Part shown: positions 1 through 9,126 of the stretch, piece by piece | How the letters are laid out: each line of letters starts with the position of its first letter | How positions within the stretch are numbered: position 1 is the first letter of the stretch | NCBI RefSeq assembly: GCF_022347765.1 | Contig: NZ_JAKRFZ010000004.1 | Span: 310,001-374,000 of the forward strand | DNA: 64,000 nucleotides | From: Pseudoalteromonas sp. OOF1S-7 | GTDB lineage: Bacteria > Pseudomonadota > Gammaproteobacteria > Enterobacterales > Alteromonadaceae | Direction: 5' to 3' | The notes under the pieces: generated by a model | Database searches by the model: none | The model's input: the letters and a program-made list of their open reading frames with translations, nothing else | Told to the model about the DNA's origin: nothing | Program-made: the position numbers and the translations under genes

Positions 1-2593
1 CCGCCACTTTTGCCAGTGCAACACCCGTTGCTTTAGAAACAAACGGCACGGTACGCGCAGCACGTGGGTTTACTTCAATCAGGTAAACCTGACCGTCTTT
101 TACCGCGAACTGGGTGTTCATCAGACCAACCACGCCCAGCTCAAGTGCCATGTCGCGCACTTGCTTACGCATTACGTCCTGAATGTCCTGCGACAGTGAG
201 TGTGCAGGCAGTGAACAGGCAGAGTCACCAGAGTGAACACCGGCTTGCTCAATGTGTTCCATGATGCCACCAATGATGACGTTTTCGCCATCACAGATCG
301 CGTCGACGTCTACTTCGATGGCGTCATCCAGGAAGCGGTCCAGCAATACTGGTGCTTCGTTAGACACAGAAACCGCTTCGGTCATGTAACGACGCAGGTC
401 ATCTTCGTCATACACGATTTCCATCGCACGGCCACCCAGTACATAAGAAGGACGTACAACCAGCGGGAAGCCAATTTCCTGAGATTTAGCTACCGCTTCT
501 TCCAGTGACGTAACCGTCGCGTTTTCAGGTTGAAGCAGGTCAAGACGCTCTACCAGCTGCTGGAAGCGCTCACGGTCTTCCGCGCGGTCGATTGCGTCAG
601 GAGAAGTACCAATTACAGGCACACCATTCGCTTCAAGGTCACGCGCCAGTTTCAGTGGTGTTTGACCACCGTACTGAACAATCACACCTTTTGGCTTTTC
701 AACGCGAACGATTTCAAGCACATCTTCCAATGTGATTGGCTCGAAGAACAGGCGATCTGAGGTATCGTAGTCAGTTGAAACCGTTTCCGGGTTACAGTTA
801 ACCATGATGGTCTCGTAGCCATCTTCACGCATTGCCAGCGCGGCGTGTACACAGCAGTAATCGAACTCGATGCCCTGACCGATACGGTTAGGACCACCAC
901 CGATAACCATGATTTTGTCTTTGTCAGACGGTGCGGCTTCACACTCTTCATCATAAGATGAGTACATGTAAGCCGTGTCTGAGCTGAATTCCGCAGCACA
1001 AGTATCTACGCGCTTGTAAACCGGCAGGATATCCAGCTGGTGACGCTTCTTGCGAATTTCTTTTTCAGACACACCCGCAATCTCTGCGATGCGCGGATCT
1101 GAGAAACCTTTACGCTTCAGGCGACGCAGGAAGTCTTTGTTCAGACCGGCCATACCCACTTCAGCGATGGTTGCTTCGTCTTTCAGAATGTCTTCAATCT
1201 GAACCAGGTACCAGCGGTCAACTTTGGTCAGCTCGAACACTTCCTCTACGCTCATGCCGTGACGCATTGCATCGGCGATGTACCAGATACGCTCAGCGCC
1301 TGGCTCACGTAGTTCACGAATGATGGTTTCTTTCGCTTTCGGGTCGTCCAGTGCAACGATTGGGTTAAGACCTGTTGCGCCCACTTCCAGACCACGAAGT
1401 GCTTTTTGTAGTGATTCTTGCTGGTTACGACCAATGGCCATCACCTCACCCACTGACTTCATTTGGGTAGTCAGACGGTCGTTAGCACCGGCAAACTTTT
1501 CGAAGTTAAAGCGTGGGATCTTAGTCACAACGTAATCGATTGACGGTTCGAATGACGCAGGGGTTGCACCACCTGTGATGTCATTTTGTAACTCGTCCAG
1601 GGTGTAACCCACAGCCAGCTTAGCTGCAATCTTAGCGATCGGGAAACCAGTTGCTTTAGATGCCAGTGCAGATGAGCGCGATACACGCGGGTTCATTTCA
1701 ATGATAACCATACGGCCATCATCCGGGTTAACACCGAACTGAACGTTTGAACCACCGGTTTCTACACCAATCTCACGCAGTACCGCCATCGAGGCGTTAC
1801 GCATGATCTGATATTCTTTGTCAGTCAGAGTTTGTGCTGGTGCCACTGTGATTGAGTCACCAGTATGCACACCCATAGGGTCGAAGTTCTCGATAGAACA
1901 CACAATGATGCAGTTGTCGTTTTTGTCACGCACCACTTCCATTTCGTATTCTTTCCAGCCCAGCAAGCTCTCGTCGATCAACAGCTCGTTGGTTGGAGAT
2001 AAATCCAGACCACGGGTACAAATCTCGTCGAACTCTTCCATGTTGTAGGCAACACCACCACCGGTACCACCCATAGTGAAAGAAGGACGAATGATACACG
2101 GGAAGCCGATGCGCGACAGTACGTCGTGCGCTTCATCCATTGAGTGTGCGATCTCTGCGCGAGGACACTCAAGGCCAATGTTTTTCATTGCCGCGTCGAA
2201 GCGTTCGCGGTTTTCAGCTTTGTCGATGGCATCTGCGGTTGCACCGATCAGTTCAACACCGTGCTTAGCCAGTACGCCATGCTTGTCCAGGTCAAGCGCA
2301 CAGTTTAGGGCAGTCTGACCACCCATAGTTGGCAGCACGGCATCTGGCTTTTCTTTTTCGATGATTTTTTCAACCACTTCCCAATGAATTGGCTCGATGT
2401 AAGTCGCATCTGCCATTTCCGGGTCAGTCATGATGGTTGCCGGGTTTGAGTTAACCAGAATAACCCGGTAGCCCTCTTCTCTTAGCGCTTTACACGCCTG
2501 AGCACCAGAGTAGTCAAACTCACAGGCCTGGCCGATGACGATTGGGCCTGCGCCCAGGATCAGTATGCTGTTTAAGTCGGTACGTTTTGGCAT
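1..2593 (-). CDS. carB: Carbamoyl-phosphate synthase large subunit (partial, 3' end outside window)
   Basis: Makes carbamoyl phosphate from bicarbonate, two ATP and ammonia channelled from CarA, feeding pyrimidine and arginine synthesis in the cytoplasm. The frame read on the minus strand from the ATG at 2593 starts [19 protein letters not shown], the usual CarB N-terminus. It stays open to the window edge, giving 864 of the roughly 1,070 residues normal for the family. The first ATP-grasp half is complete. The start of the second half is visible ([19 protein letters not shown], roughly residue 555). The C-terminal allosteric MGS-like domain lies beyond base 1. The gene begins 17 bp after the carA stop, so the two are co-transcribed. 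No frameshift was seen. Confidence 0.97.
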   Translation of the reverse strand, partial: MPKRTDLNSILILGAGPIVIGQACEFDYSGAQACKALREEGYRVILVNSNPATIMTDPEMADATYIEPIHWEVVEKIIEKEKPDAVLPTMGGQTALNCALDLDKHGVLAKHGVELIGATADAIDKAENRERFDAAMKNIGLECPRAEIAHSMDEAHDVLSRIGFPCIIRPSFTMGGTGGGVAYNMEEFDEICTRGLDLSPTNELLIDESLLGWKEYEMEVVRDKNDNCIIVCSIENFDPMGVHTGDSITVAPAQTLTDKEYQIMRNASMAVLREIGVETGGSNVQFGVNPDDGRMVIIEMNPRVSRSSALASKATGFPIAKIAAKLAVGYTLDELQNDITGGATPASFEPSIDYVVTKIPRFNFEKFAGANDRLTTQMKSVGEVMAIGRNQQESLQKALRGLEVGATGLNPIVALDDPKAKETIIRELREPGAERIWYIADAMRHGMSVEEVFELTKVDRWYLVQIEDILKDEATIAEVGMAGLNKDFLRRLKRKGFSDPRIAEIAGVSEKEIRKKRHQLDILPVYKRVDTCAAEFSSDTAYMYSSYDEECEAAPSDKDKIMVIGGGPNRIGQGIEFDYCCVHAALAMREDGYETIMVNCNPETVSTDYDTSDRLFFEPITLEDVLEIVRVEKPKGVIVQYGGQTPLKLARDLEANGVPVIGTSPDAIDRAEDRERFQQLVERLDLLQPENATVTSLEEAVAKSQEIGFPLVVRPSYVLGGRAMEIVYDEDDLRRYMTEAVSVSNEAPVLLDRFLDDAIEVDVDAICDGENVIIGGIMEHIEQAGVHSGDSACSLPAHSLSQDIQDVMRKQVRDMALELGVVGLMNTQFAVKDGQVYLIEVNPRAARTVPFVSKATGVALAKVA

Positions 2594-2610
2594 TGTTACT
2601 CCGGTTCTAA

Positions 2611-3747
2611 TTAGGCTTTACGTGCTTGCATTAATTCAATGAAGTGGTCGAACAGCGGCGCTGCATCATGCGGACCCGGGCTCGCTTCTGGGTGACCCTG
2701 GAAGCTAAAGGCCGGCTTGTCGGTACGATGAATGCCCTGCAAGGTTCCGTCGAACAACGACTTATGCGTTGCACGCAGGTTATCTGGCAAGGTTGCTTCA
2801 TCCGCAGCAAAACCATGGTTCTGTGCTGTGATCATTACCACGTCACGGTCCAGGTCTTTCACCGGGTGGTTACCACCGTGGTGACCGAACTTCATCTTCA
2901 CCGTTTGTGCACCGGATGCCAGCGCCAGTAACTGATGGCCCAAACAAATACCAAAGATAGGCGTGTCAGTTTCCAGGAAAGCTTTAATCGCATCGATTGC
3001 GTAGGTACAAGGCGCTGGGTCGCCAGGGCCATTAGACAAGAAAATACCGTCTGGATTCATCGCCAGTACTTCTGCAGCGGAGGTTTCTGCAGGTACTACA
3101 GTTAGTTTACAGCCACGGTCTACTAACATGCGAAGAATGTTCTTTTTCACACCAAAATCATACGCAACAACATGAAATTTTTCTTCCTCAGAACTCAGAG
3201 TCTGGAAGCCCTGACCTAAAGTCCAGCTTCCTTCACGCCACTCGTAAGTCTGTTCTGTTGTTACGACTTTCGCTAAATCCATCCCTTTAAGGCCTGGGAA
3301 CGCTTTTGCCGCTTCCAGTGCCTGCTGCTCATCAATTTCATCGCCCGCGATGATGCAGCCATTTTGAGCGCCCTTATCACGCAGGATACGCGTCAGCTTA
3401 CGCGTATCTATATCGGCAATCCCAAGGATATTGCGTTCTTTTAAGTAGTCGCTTAACGATTGCTCGTTACGGAAATTACTTGCAAGTAATGGCAAATCCC
3501 GAATTACCAGACCCTTAGCCCAGATCTTATCGGCTTCTTCATCCTCACTGTTAGTACCGGTATTTCCGATGTGTGGATAAGTCAGCGTCACAATCTGTTC
3601 TGCATAAGAAGGATCCGTCAAAATTTCTTGATATCCCGTCATAGACGTATTGAATACTACCTCACCAACGGACAGGCCGTCAGCGCCAATGGCAGTACCG
3701 CGAAACACAGTGCCGTCTTCAAGGACTAAGAGAGCGGATTTAGTCAA
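2611..3747 (-). CDS. carA: Carbamoyl-phosphate synthase small (glutamine amidotransferase) subunit
   Basis: Hydrolyses glutamine and passes ammonia to CarB. The 378 residues match the family length. The class I amidotransferase core is visible: nucleophile Cys in [15 protein letters not shown], then GHHGGNHPV, and the His-x-Glu pair in [14 protein letters not shown]. The start is a TTG (3745-3747) six bases after a strong AGGAGG. E. coli carA is also known to start at UUG, so this is ancestral rather than an artefact. The dapB-carA-carB order is the same as in E. coli. The 206-bp upstream gap is AT-rich and must hold the promoter; I could not identify a convincing ArgR box in it. Confidence 0.97.
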   Translation of the reverse strand: MTKSALLVLEDGTVFRGTAIGADGLSVGEVVFNTSMTGYQEILTDPSYAEQIVTLTYPHIGNTGTNSEDEEADKIWAKGLVIRDLPLLASNFRNEQSLSDYLKERNILGIADIDTRKLTRILRDKGAQNGCIIAGDEIDEQQALEAAKAFPGLKGMDLAKVVTTEQTYEWREGSWTLGQGFQTLSSEEEKFHVVAYDFGVKKNILRMLVDRGCKLTVVPAETSAAEVLAMNPDGIFLSNGPGDPAPCTYAIDAIKAFLETDTPIFGICLGHQLLALASGAQTVKMKFGHHGGNHPVKDLDRDVVMITAQNHGFAADEATLPDNLRATHKSLFDGTLQGIHRTDKPAFSFQGHPEASPGPHDAAPLFDHFIELMQARKA

Positions 3748-3953
3748 GTTAACCTCCTAGATAGTAAAAAACGGGAGCAAGCCAACGCTTATCTTCCCGT
3801 CTACAAAGCGCTTGGTAACACGCAGTTATTAAAATTTTGGCAAATTCGTTATAGTCTACAGCACTTTCTTAGATTCGTCTAACAATTCACGTAAAAAATA
3901 AAAAAATAAGGTTTTTGACGACTTTTACTAACGAACACGCTAAAATAGTAAGC

Positions 3954-4757
3954 TTACCTCTTCAATCCAAGCACATCTTGCATGGAATAAAGTCCGTTCG
4001 GCTTATCTTTTAACCACTGCGCAGCCCTTACAGCACCTGATGCGAAGGTTAATCTTGATGTTGCTTTATGTGTTAATTCCAGCCTTTCTCCCATAGTGGC
4101 AAAATAAGCCGTATGTTCACCAACTATATCGCCAGCCCTGAGCACTGAATAGCCAATTTCTTGTTGACTTTTAGCCTCGTGTACCTGAGTTCTGTCATAG
4201 CGTGCCACCTGGTCATGATCCCAGCCTTTTGCCTCGGCAATGGCTTCCCCAATCGCCAGTGCGGTACCCGACGGTGCGTCGACTTTATTACGGTGATGGG
4301 CTTCAAAGATTTCAATGTCCATTTCATCGGCCAGCTTTGCCGCGGCAGTTTGCACCAGATCCAGCATTAAAGTGACACCCACACTAAAGTTACGCGCAAA
4401 AACAATCGGGATAGACTGAGAGGCGGTTTCCAGTGCCTGCATTTGCTCTGCACTCAGGCCCGTTGTGCCAATCACCATGGGTGTTTTGTTGGCCACAGCC
4501 TGTTGCAGGTGGCCAAGCATGCCCTCTGGCAGGGTAAAGTCGATCAGTACATCCAGTTCAGGGTCCAGTTGCTGTTCAGAACTGAAGGTTGACCCGGCGG
4601 GTGCTTGCGGCTGTAATGTGGCAATAGGCTGGTTAAGGTGGGGCGAGGAAGCTCTGACGAATGCGCTGCCAAGCAAGCAATGCTGAGACTGTTGGACTGC
4701 TTCAATCAGCGCCAGGCCCATACGGCCATTGGCGCCAAAAATACCGATTTGTGTCAT
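3954..4757 (-). CDS. dapB: 4-hydroxy-tetrahydrodipicolinate reductase
   Basis: Cytoplasmic NAD(P)H-dependent reductase of the diaminopimelate/lysine pathway. It has 267 residues, normal for the family. The N-terminal nucleotide-binding motif is GIFGANGRMG. The substrate-binding and catalytic signature EAHHRNKVDAPSGTAL lies near residue 155, with the paired histidines and the lysine intact. The start is the ATG at 4757. It lies upstream of carA on the same strand, as in enterobacteria, and is divergent from the NhaC-type transporter at 5202. Confidence 0.96.
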   Translation of the reverse strand: MTQIGIFGANGRMGLALIEAVQQSQHCLLGSAFVRASSPHLNQPIATLQPQAPAGSTFSSEQQLDPELDVLIDFTLPEGMLGHLQQAVANKTPMVIGTTGLSAEQMQALETASQSIPIVFARNFSVGVTLMLDLVQTAAAKLADEMDIEIFEAHHRNKVDAPSGTALAIGEAIAEAKGWDHDQVARYDRTQVHEAKSQQEIGYSVLRAGDIVGEHTAYFATMGERLELTHKATSRLTFASGAVRAAQWLKDKPNGLYSMQDVLGLKR

Positions 4758-5201
4758 TTTACGGTTTTCCTTTGTGTTAGATATGCCACCTGTTTGGTGG
4801 TACGGAAACGTATTTTCCCGATTTTCAGCGCAAGAGAGATAAGCACGATCACCCCGCTTTTGTGCCAGGTGATTAATTTTGTGCTCTAGAGTTTACCCTA
4901 TCTCTGTGTCATAGTCAGTTGACAATAATACGAATCTATCCTGTTTTGCAGGCTCGTCATTGACGTGCAACCAGCAAGGCCGAGCACACTTTAAAGTCGT
5001 GTTTTGCGCTATCGAGCGCTCTGTTCACGCTCAAAGCTAAACGCTCAGACAGGTAGAAAAATATAATAACGAAACACAATGGACTTTAGACGTCTAACCA
5101 TATAAACTTCCGCCCTCGCCGATTTCAATTATTGCGGGCGATGTAGTTTAAATGCAGCTAATAATGGACTCGTTGGCTGTGGTTAGTTTTTGGGGAGTGC
5201 T
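4758..5201. other. Divergent intergenic region between dapB and the NhaC-type transporter
   Basis: These 444 bp hold no gene I can support. They must contain the dapB promoter (leftward) and the transporter promoter (rightward). On the plus strand a TATAAT hexamer lies at 5062-5067, with no good -35. A perfect 12-bp palindrome follows at 5086-5097 (separate entry). A small inverted repeat GCGCT/AGCGC lies near 5008-5021. I looked for a lysine riboswitch, because some NhaC-type lysine carriers have one, and did not find its conserved core. Confidence 0.5.
5080..5111 (+). promoter_or_regulatory. Candidate MetJ operator (met boxes)
   Basis: Position 5088-5095 is AGACGTCT, an exact match to the 8-bp met-box consensus of the MetJ repressor, inside the palindrome TTAGACGTCTAA. 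Counting neighbouring 8-mers in register, 5104-5111 matches 5 of 8, 5096-5103 matches 4 of 8 and 5080-5087 matches 3 of 8, which suggests a degenerate tandem array. It lies about 105 bp before the transporter ATG and close to a TATAAT at 5062-5067. That MetJ is the binder is inferred from this match only. Confidence 0.5.
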
Positions 5202-6515
5202 ATGCAGCCACACTTAAATCACACACACGCAAAGCTTTCTTTGCTACCTCTTTTAACCTTTGTTGGCCTGTTCCTGGGCGCAGGTCTGTACCTGCAATCA
5301 CAGGGCGTCGACTATGCTTTTTATCAGCTACCGGCACCGGTCGCCATATTGCCTGCCATAGTGATCGCGTTCTGGATCAACAAAGGCACCATCAACCAGA
5401 GCGTTGAAACCTTCATCAAAGGCGCCGGGCACAGCAACATCATTACCATGTGCTTAATTTACCTGCTTGCCGGTGCGTTCTCGTCGGTGGCCAGTGCCAC
5501 GGGCGGCGTTGATGCCGTCGTTAATGCCGGATTGTCGCTGATCCCGTCAAGCATGCTATTACCCGGGCTGTTTTTAATTGCCGCCGTGGTTTCGACTGCC
5601 ATGGGGACGTCTATGGGTACCATAGGCGCGATTGGCCCGATTGCCTATGCGGTATCAGTCAAAACCGGTATCGACCCCGCCCTGATGGCCGGTACCATTG
5701 TCTCCGGTGCGATGTTCGGTGATAACCTGTCAATTATTTCGGATACCACCATCGCAGCAACCCGTACTCAGGGTTGTGAAATGAAAGACAAATTTAAAGA
5801 AAACCTGAAAATTGCCCTGCCCGCCGCCGCACTCACCGTTGCGTTGCTGGTATTCCTAACCCCTGAGCCACAGGCGGTTGAAACCAAGCCGTTTGACTGG
5901 CTGCTGGTGCTGCCCTATGCCTTTATTTTGGTACTGGCTGTGATCGGCATTAACGTCTTTGTGGTGCTCTTTAGTGGTATTATTTTCGCTGCACTGATGG
6001 GATTCACCGCCGATTATCAGGGTGCCGCTTTCGTTAAGGACGTATACAAGGGCTTCAGTGATATGCAGGAAATTTTCCTGTTATCTATGTTCATCGGTGG
6101 CTTGTCTGAATTTATCCGCGTCAATGGCGGACTGGATTATCTGGCGCATAAGATCCAGGCAATCACGGCCATCATTGCCAAATGGCACAGAAAAGTGGCC
6201 GATCAGCTGGGTATTGCCGCATTGGTACTGACCAGTAACCTGTGTATCGCCAACAACACCGTGAGTATTATTGTTGCCGGTCCGGTTGCTAAAAAACTGG
6301 CGGATGATGGTGAGATCTCTGGTAAGCGCTCAGCCAGCCTGCTGGATATTTTTGCCTGTGTCATGCAGGGCTCGCTGCCTTATGGCGCACAAGCTTTGTT
6401 GCTGGGTGCGACCTTTAAGATCAGCCCCTGGGAAGTTTCTACTTCGTCGTTTTACTGCTTTATTCTGGCGTTTACGGCCATTGCCGTTATATGTTTGCGC
6501 CGTCATAAAGACTGA
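5202..6515 (+). CDS. NhaC-family Na+/H+ antiporter-like transporter (possible methionine carrier, MetT-like)
   Basis: Inner-membrane secondary transporter of the NhaC superfamily. It has 437 residues with about eleven hydrophobic segments. The conserved family core is visible: the STAMGTSMGTIGAIGPIAYA stretch and GAMFGDNLSIISDTTIAATR, typical of the NhaC ion/substrate site. The start is the ATG at 5202, preceded by GGGGAG; an in-frame TTG at 5190 lacks a ribosome site. Members of this family include Na+/H+ antiporters and carriers for lysine, tyrosine or methionine. The met-box palindrome in the leader favours a methionine role over pH homeostasis, but substrate cannot be read from the protein. 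A terminator follows at 6528. Confidence 0.85.
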   Translation: MQPHLNHTHAKLSLLPLLTFVGLFLGAGLYLQSQGVDYAFYQLPAPVAILPAIVIAFWINKGTINQSVETFIKGAGHSNIITMCLIYLLAGAFSSVASATGGVDAVVNAGLSLIPSSMLLPGLFLIAAVVSTAMGTSMGTIGAIGPIAYAVSVKTGIDPALMAGTIVSGAMFGDNLSIISDTTIAATRTQGCEMKDKFKENLKIALPAAALTVALLVFLTPEPQAVETKPFDWLLVLPYAFILVLAVIGINVFVVLFSGIIFAALMGFTADYQGAAFVKDVYKGFSDMQEIFLLSMFIGGLSEFIRVNGGLDYLAHKIQAITAIIAKWHRKVADQLGIAALVLTSNLCIANNTVSIIVAGPVAKKLADDGEISGKRSASLLDIFACVMQGSLPYGAQALLLGATFKISPWEVSTSSFYCFILAFTAIAVICLRRHKD

Positions 6516-6527
6516 TCATCAAACAGA

Positions 6528-6556
6528 AATGGCATCCTGAGGATGCCATTATTTGT
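6528..6556 (+). terminator. Rho-independent terminator after the NhaC-type transporter
   Basis: Perfect 10-bp stem AATGGCATCC / GGATGCCATT with a three-base TGA loop (6528-6550), followed by a short T-rich stretch. It begins 12 bp after the stop codon. Confidence 0.8.
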
Positions 6557-6608
6557 TCTAAACCAATAAAATGCGTGTTTTTATTCCCCTTGTTTGTTGA
6601 TTTGCGTT

Positions 6609-6614
6609 TATAAT
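6609..6614 (+). promoter_or_regulatory. Candidate -10 element of the Tsx-like gene
   Basis: Perfect TATAAT 35 bp before the ATG at 6649, in the only gap between the preceding terminator and this gene. No convincing -35 hexamer is seen at 16-18 bp spacing. Confidence 0.4.
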
Positions 6615-6648
6615 TCAGCTATTTATAACCCCATACACACGAGAAACC

Positions 6649-7434
6649 ATGAAAACACCTCTTTTTTCTGCGCTCACTGCCAGTCTTATGCTAAGTGCTG
6701 GTACGGCTGCGGCGGCTGACTGGAGCAACACTCAACTACACCTCAACCACGGTGAATTTAAAAACCCGTTTAGCCAGCAAAAAGCCAATCAGACGATTTA
6801 TTCTCTGCAACATGCATCCGGTTACCGCTATGGCGATAACTTCTTCTTTATCGACTACAGTAAAGATGATTTAAACGATGGTTATCAGGATGGCGACTTT
6901 TACGGCGAGTGGTACTCCACATTTAGCCTGGGAAAACTGACGGACCTGAAGTTTAATGACTCTGCGCTTCAGGACGTTGGGATTGTGATGGGCTTTAACG
7001 CCGCGGGCGATGCCAAGGTGATGAAATATCTGCCTGGCGTAAAGCTTTCCTGGAATATCGACGGGTTTAATTTCTTTTCTACCACCCTGACCGGCTATAT
7101 CGACGACAGTCGCGGCGTGAATGCCGGTGGCGCGCCAAAAGAAACCAACAGTTATATGCTGGATGTGGCCTGGGGCTATCCGTTTACCATTGGCGGACAC
7201 AGGTTTGAGTTCACCGGCCATGTGGAATACATCACCGGCCGCGACAATGAATTGGGCGGTGATGTGAAAGGCTGGCTACTGGCGCAACCTATTCTGCGCT
7301 GGGATCTGGGTCATGCGCTGGAAATGCCAGAAAATCAACTGATGCTGGGTATCGAATGGCAGTACTGGCGAAATAAACTGGGCACAGACACCAACGAGTC
7401 AGTGCCTCAGGTTCACCTCGCCTGGACGTTCTAA
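6649..7434 (+). CDS. Nucleoside-specific channel-forming outer membrane protein (Tsx/OmpK family)
   Basis: Outer-membrane beta-barrel of the Tsx/OmpK family, which lets nucleosides and similar small solutes into the periplasm. It has 261 residues. A signal peptide of about 22 residues ends AGTAAAA before ADWSNTQLHLNHG. The remainder shows alternating aromatic strands (DNFFFIDYS, GEWYSTFSLGKL) and ends in the aromatic VHLAWTF, the usual barrel-assembly C-terminus. The start is the ATG at 6649. It is monocistronic: a terminator lies before it and a stem-loop after it. Family membership is by pattern recognition; the actual substrate is unknown. Confidence 0.8.
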   Translation: MKTPLFSALTASLMLSAGTAAAADWSNTQLHLNHGEFKNPFSQQKANQTIYSLQHASGYRYGDNFFFIDYSKDDLNDGYQDGDFYGEWYSTFSLGKLTDLKFNDSALQDVGIVMGFNAAGDAKVMKYLPGVKLSWNIDGFNFFSTTLTGYIDDSRGVNAGGAPKETNSYMLDVAWGYPFTIGGHRFEFTGHVEYITGRDNELGGDVKGWLLAQPILRWDLGHALEMPENQLMLGIEWQYWRNKLGTDTNESVPQVHLAWTF

Positions 7435-7445
7435 ACCAGGCTTTT

Positions 7446-7487
7446 GCCGGATCATCTGTTCTGATCCGGCTCTCATTCGTCTTTTTT
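7446..7487 (+). terminator. Stem-loop with delayed T-run after the Tsx-like gene
   Basis: Perfect 9-bp stem GCCGGATCA / TGATCCGGC with a 7-base loop (7446-7470), starting 11 bp after the stop. A T6 run occurs only at 7482-7487, eleven bases past the stem, so termination may be weaker than usual. The right arm is duplicated in the adjoining tandem repeat. Confidence 0.6.
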
Positions 7488-7536
7488 CGACGTACATCTG
7501 TTCTGATCCGGCTCTCATTCGTCTTTTTTCGACGTA
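7453..7536. repeat. 42-bp perfect tandem duplication (two copies)
   Basis: Copy 1 spans 7453-7494 and copy 2 spans 7495-7536. They are identical over 42 bp, and the first four bases (CATC) repeat once more at 7537-7540. Each unit contains the right arm of the terminator stem, so the second copy carries an orphan right arm plus a second T6 run. The unit is noncoding on the plus strand; its length, a multiple of three, is probably incidental. Confidence 0.95.
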
Positions 7537-7639
7537 CATCAGTGATGTATGCGAACATGCAACTCGATTCTCGCCTGCCCATACAGGATTGCCTGGCCCT
7601 CAGTTCACAGCAGGCAAAATCACAACTGGAGATACTATT

Positions 7640-8028
7640 ATGAATCGCGCTGCTTTTTAGGAAATGGCTTGATAGCCACTGGCCTGCTTCACAACCTGAT
7701 CGGTTTATTGATGGGCTGGGACGTTCTCACTGAAATGCATCAGGAAGGCTGGTTCGCCACGACCGTCGCCAACGGCAGTATGCTGTTTGACCGCGAAGCT
7801 ATTGTCTGGTTTCTAACCTGTGGATGCCTGTTTGTGCTTTTGGGTGTGATGATGCGCTATTTGGGTAAGCATGCCATATCGGTACCACCTGTGCTCGCAC
7901 CATCATTATTTATATTGGGGTTGGTACTGGTACTCATTATGCCGCTCTCAGGTGCCTACTTATTGATATTACTTTCTGTGTTGCCGTCATTGAAAAGCAG
8001 GCTTAACCGCAGCCTGTCGCATGTATAG
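7640..8028 (+). pseudogene. DUF6463-like small membrane protein, apparently frameshifted at a T-run
   Basis: The reading frame ending at 8028 encodes a small integral membrane protein with about four hydrophobic segments (LLHNLIGLLMGWDVLTEM, AIVWFLTCGCLFVLLGVMM and a C-terminal pair), resembling the DUF6463 family. The only start with a good ribosome site (GGAG, 8 bases before the ATG at 7640) reads MNRAAF and then hits TAG at 7658-7660. Adding one T to the T5 run at 7654-7658 would join it in frame as MNRAAFLGNGLIATG, the expected N-terminus. The frame open further upstream has no plausible start. It is therefore either a recent one-base deletion or a homopolymer sequencing error. Function is unknown. 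Confidence 0.65.
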
Positions 8029-8124
8029 TTACTTTTTACCTAAAGATGTCACTATTGGTGCCGATTAACATTAAAGTAAGGTTTGAAGCTTTGTATCTCA
8101 CTCAGTATAACCAAGGAAAGCGTT

Positions 8125-8610
8125 ATGACATTTACTATCCATCAGGCACCCAAAGGCATTTCAGCTTTGCAAAATAAGCCGCTTGTCGCACCCGATACGA
8201 ACAAAAAAGGTGCCCCTTCAGCAGCGGCCGAGGATAAAAATAGTACCCGGGTTGCCGATACTAAGGAACAATCACACGGCATTACTTTATCAGACGAAGA
8301 CAAAAAAGTGTTATCAGGCGAAAAAGCCAAAGAGCAAGCGGAGGAGCAAACGGGTTTGCCTCCGCATATCCAAAAAATGGTCGAACGGCTGGAAAAGCTT
8401 AAGGAAGAGATATTGAATTTAAAAGAAGAGCTTCAGGCGCTGCAAACCCAGCAAGACCAAGACGATGCAACCAAAGCAATGATAGAAATGAAAAACAACC
8501 AATTAGTCCAATTACAGGGGCAATACTTCGAGCTTATGGAGTCCATTCAAAAAGCCCTGAAGGAAGCGGGGATCACAGACCCAGGCATCATTATTCGCGC
8601 CATAACCTGA
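8125..8610 (+). CDS. Hypothetical coiled-coil protein
   Basis: Unrecognised soluble protein of 161 residues from the ATG at 8125, which follows AAGGAAAG; an upstream in-frame start at 8083 has no ribosome site. No signal peptide is visible. The first 75 residues are polar and low-complexity. Residues about 85-145 form a strong heptad pattern (MVERLEKLKEEILNLKEEL and on), indicating a coiled coil, and a short hydrophobic tail ends IIIRAIT. The arrangement resembles small FlxA-like coiled-coil proteins, but I would not assign a role. It converges with the MAPEG gene at 8626. Confidence 0.7.
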   Translation: MTFTIHQAPKGISALQNKPLVAPDTNKKGAPSAAAEDKNSTRVADTKEQSHGITLSDEDKKVLSGEKAKEQAEEQTGLPPHIQKMVERLEKLKEEILNLKEELQALQTQQDQDDATKAMIEMKNNQLVQLQGQYFELMESIQKALKEAGITDPGIIIRAIT

Positions 8611-8625
8611 ATACGCACGTCTGGA

Positions 8626-9036
8626 TTATCTTAACCAGGCGGCCATGCCACTAACAAAAATACCCGACAGGCTGAGATAACAGACGCCAAAAGAGATACT
8701 TCGCATTAGTTTCTGATCTAAGTAGTAACACACCATATGCCCGACCCTGGACAGCAGGTATGTGACAGCTAATCCGTTGAGCAAATCAGGGTGTGTGCCC
8801 GAGAATACAGCAAAAAGTACCACCAGTATCAAGATCCCCACTGTTTCGTTGCTATTGGCAAACACTCGGTTACTTCGAAACAACAGCGTTTGCGGGTCCT
8901 GCGCGACCGCCACGCCAGGCGGATGCTTTTGCTTAATTGCAATAATATCGACAATCGCCAGCTGAATTAAAAATAGTCCACCCGATAACCCGAGCACCAG
9001 AATAGTCAGTTGATATGGGACCAGTAACTCTGTCAC
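8626..9036 (-). CDS. MAPEG family membrane protein
   Basis: Integral membrane protein of 136 residues with four hydrophobic segments, the layout of the MAPEG family (membrane-associated eicosanoid and glutathione metabolism proteins). The family pattern RVFANSNETVGILILVVLFAVF, shown here only in part (SNETVGILILVV), and RVGHMVCYYLDQ are visible. The start is a GTG at 9034-9036, seven bases after AAGGAG. Bacterial members are often glutathione-transferase-like, but substrate and role here are unknown. It is convergent with the coiled-coil gene; no operon partner is evident. Confidence 0.8.
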   Translation of the reverse strand: MTELLVPYQLTILVLGLSGGLFLIQLAIVDIIAIKQKHPPGVAVAQDPQTLLFRSNRVFANSNETVGILILVVLFAVFSGTHPDLLNGLAVTYLLSRVGHMVCYYLDQKLMRSISFGVCYLSLSGIFVSGMAAWLR

Positions 9037-9126
9037 GCAGAGCTCCTTATTTGTTTTTATTTTGGGTGCATATACATTGACCTAATGAGTTAATTAATTC
9101 AACCAGGTCTTTGAAAAAATCTACAG

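Noticed and set aside
3748..3953. ArgR operator upstream of carA
   Set aside because: A TGAAT half-site near 3893 has no proper partner at the right spacing, so it is not distinguishable from chance in AT-rich DNA.
4870..5201. Lysine riboswitch upstream of the NhaC-type transporter
   Set aside because: Some NhaC-type lysine carriers have one, but the conserved core motifs are not present; a met-box explains the leader better.
5202..6515. Naming the first NhaC-type gene nhaC or metT outright
   Set aside because: The family covers several substrates and the regulatory hint rests on one site, so no symbol is justified.
7289..7582. Minus-strand frame with a repeated 14-residue segment
   Set aside because: The repetition comes from the 42-bp DNA duplication. 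The frame overlaps the Tsx-like gene and its terminator and has no ribosome site.
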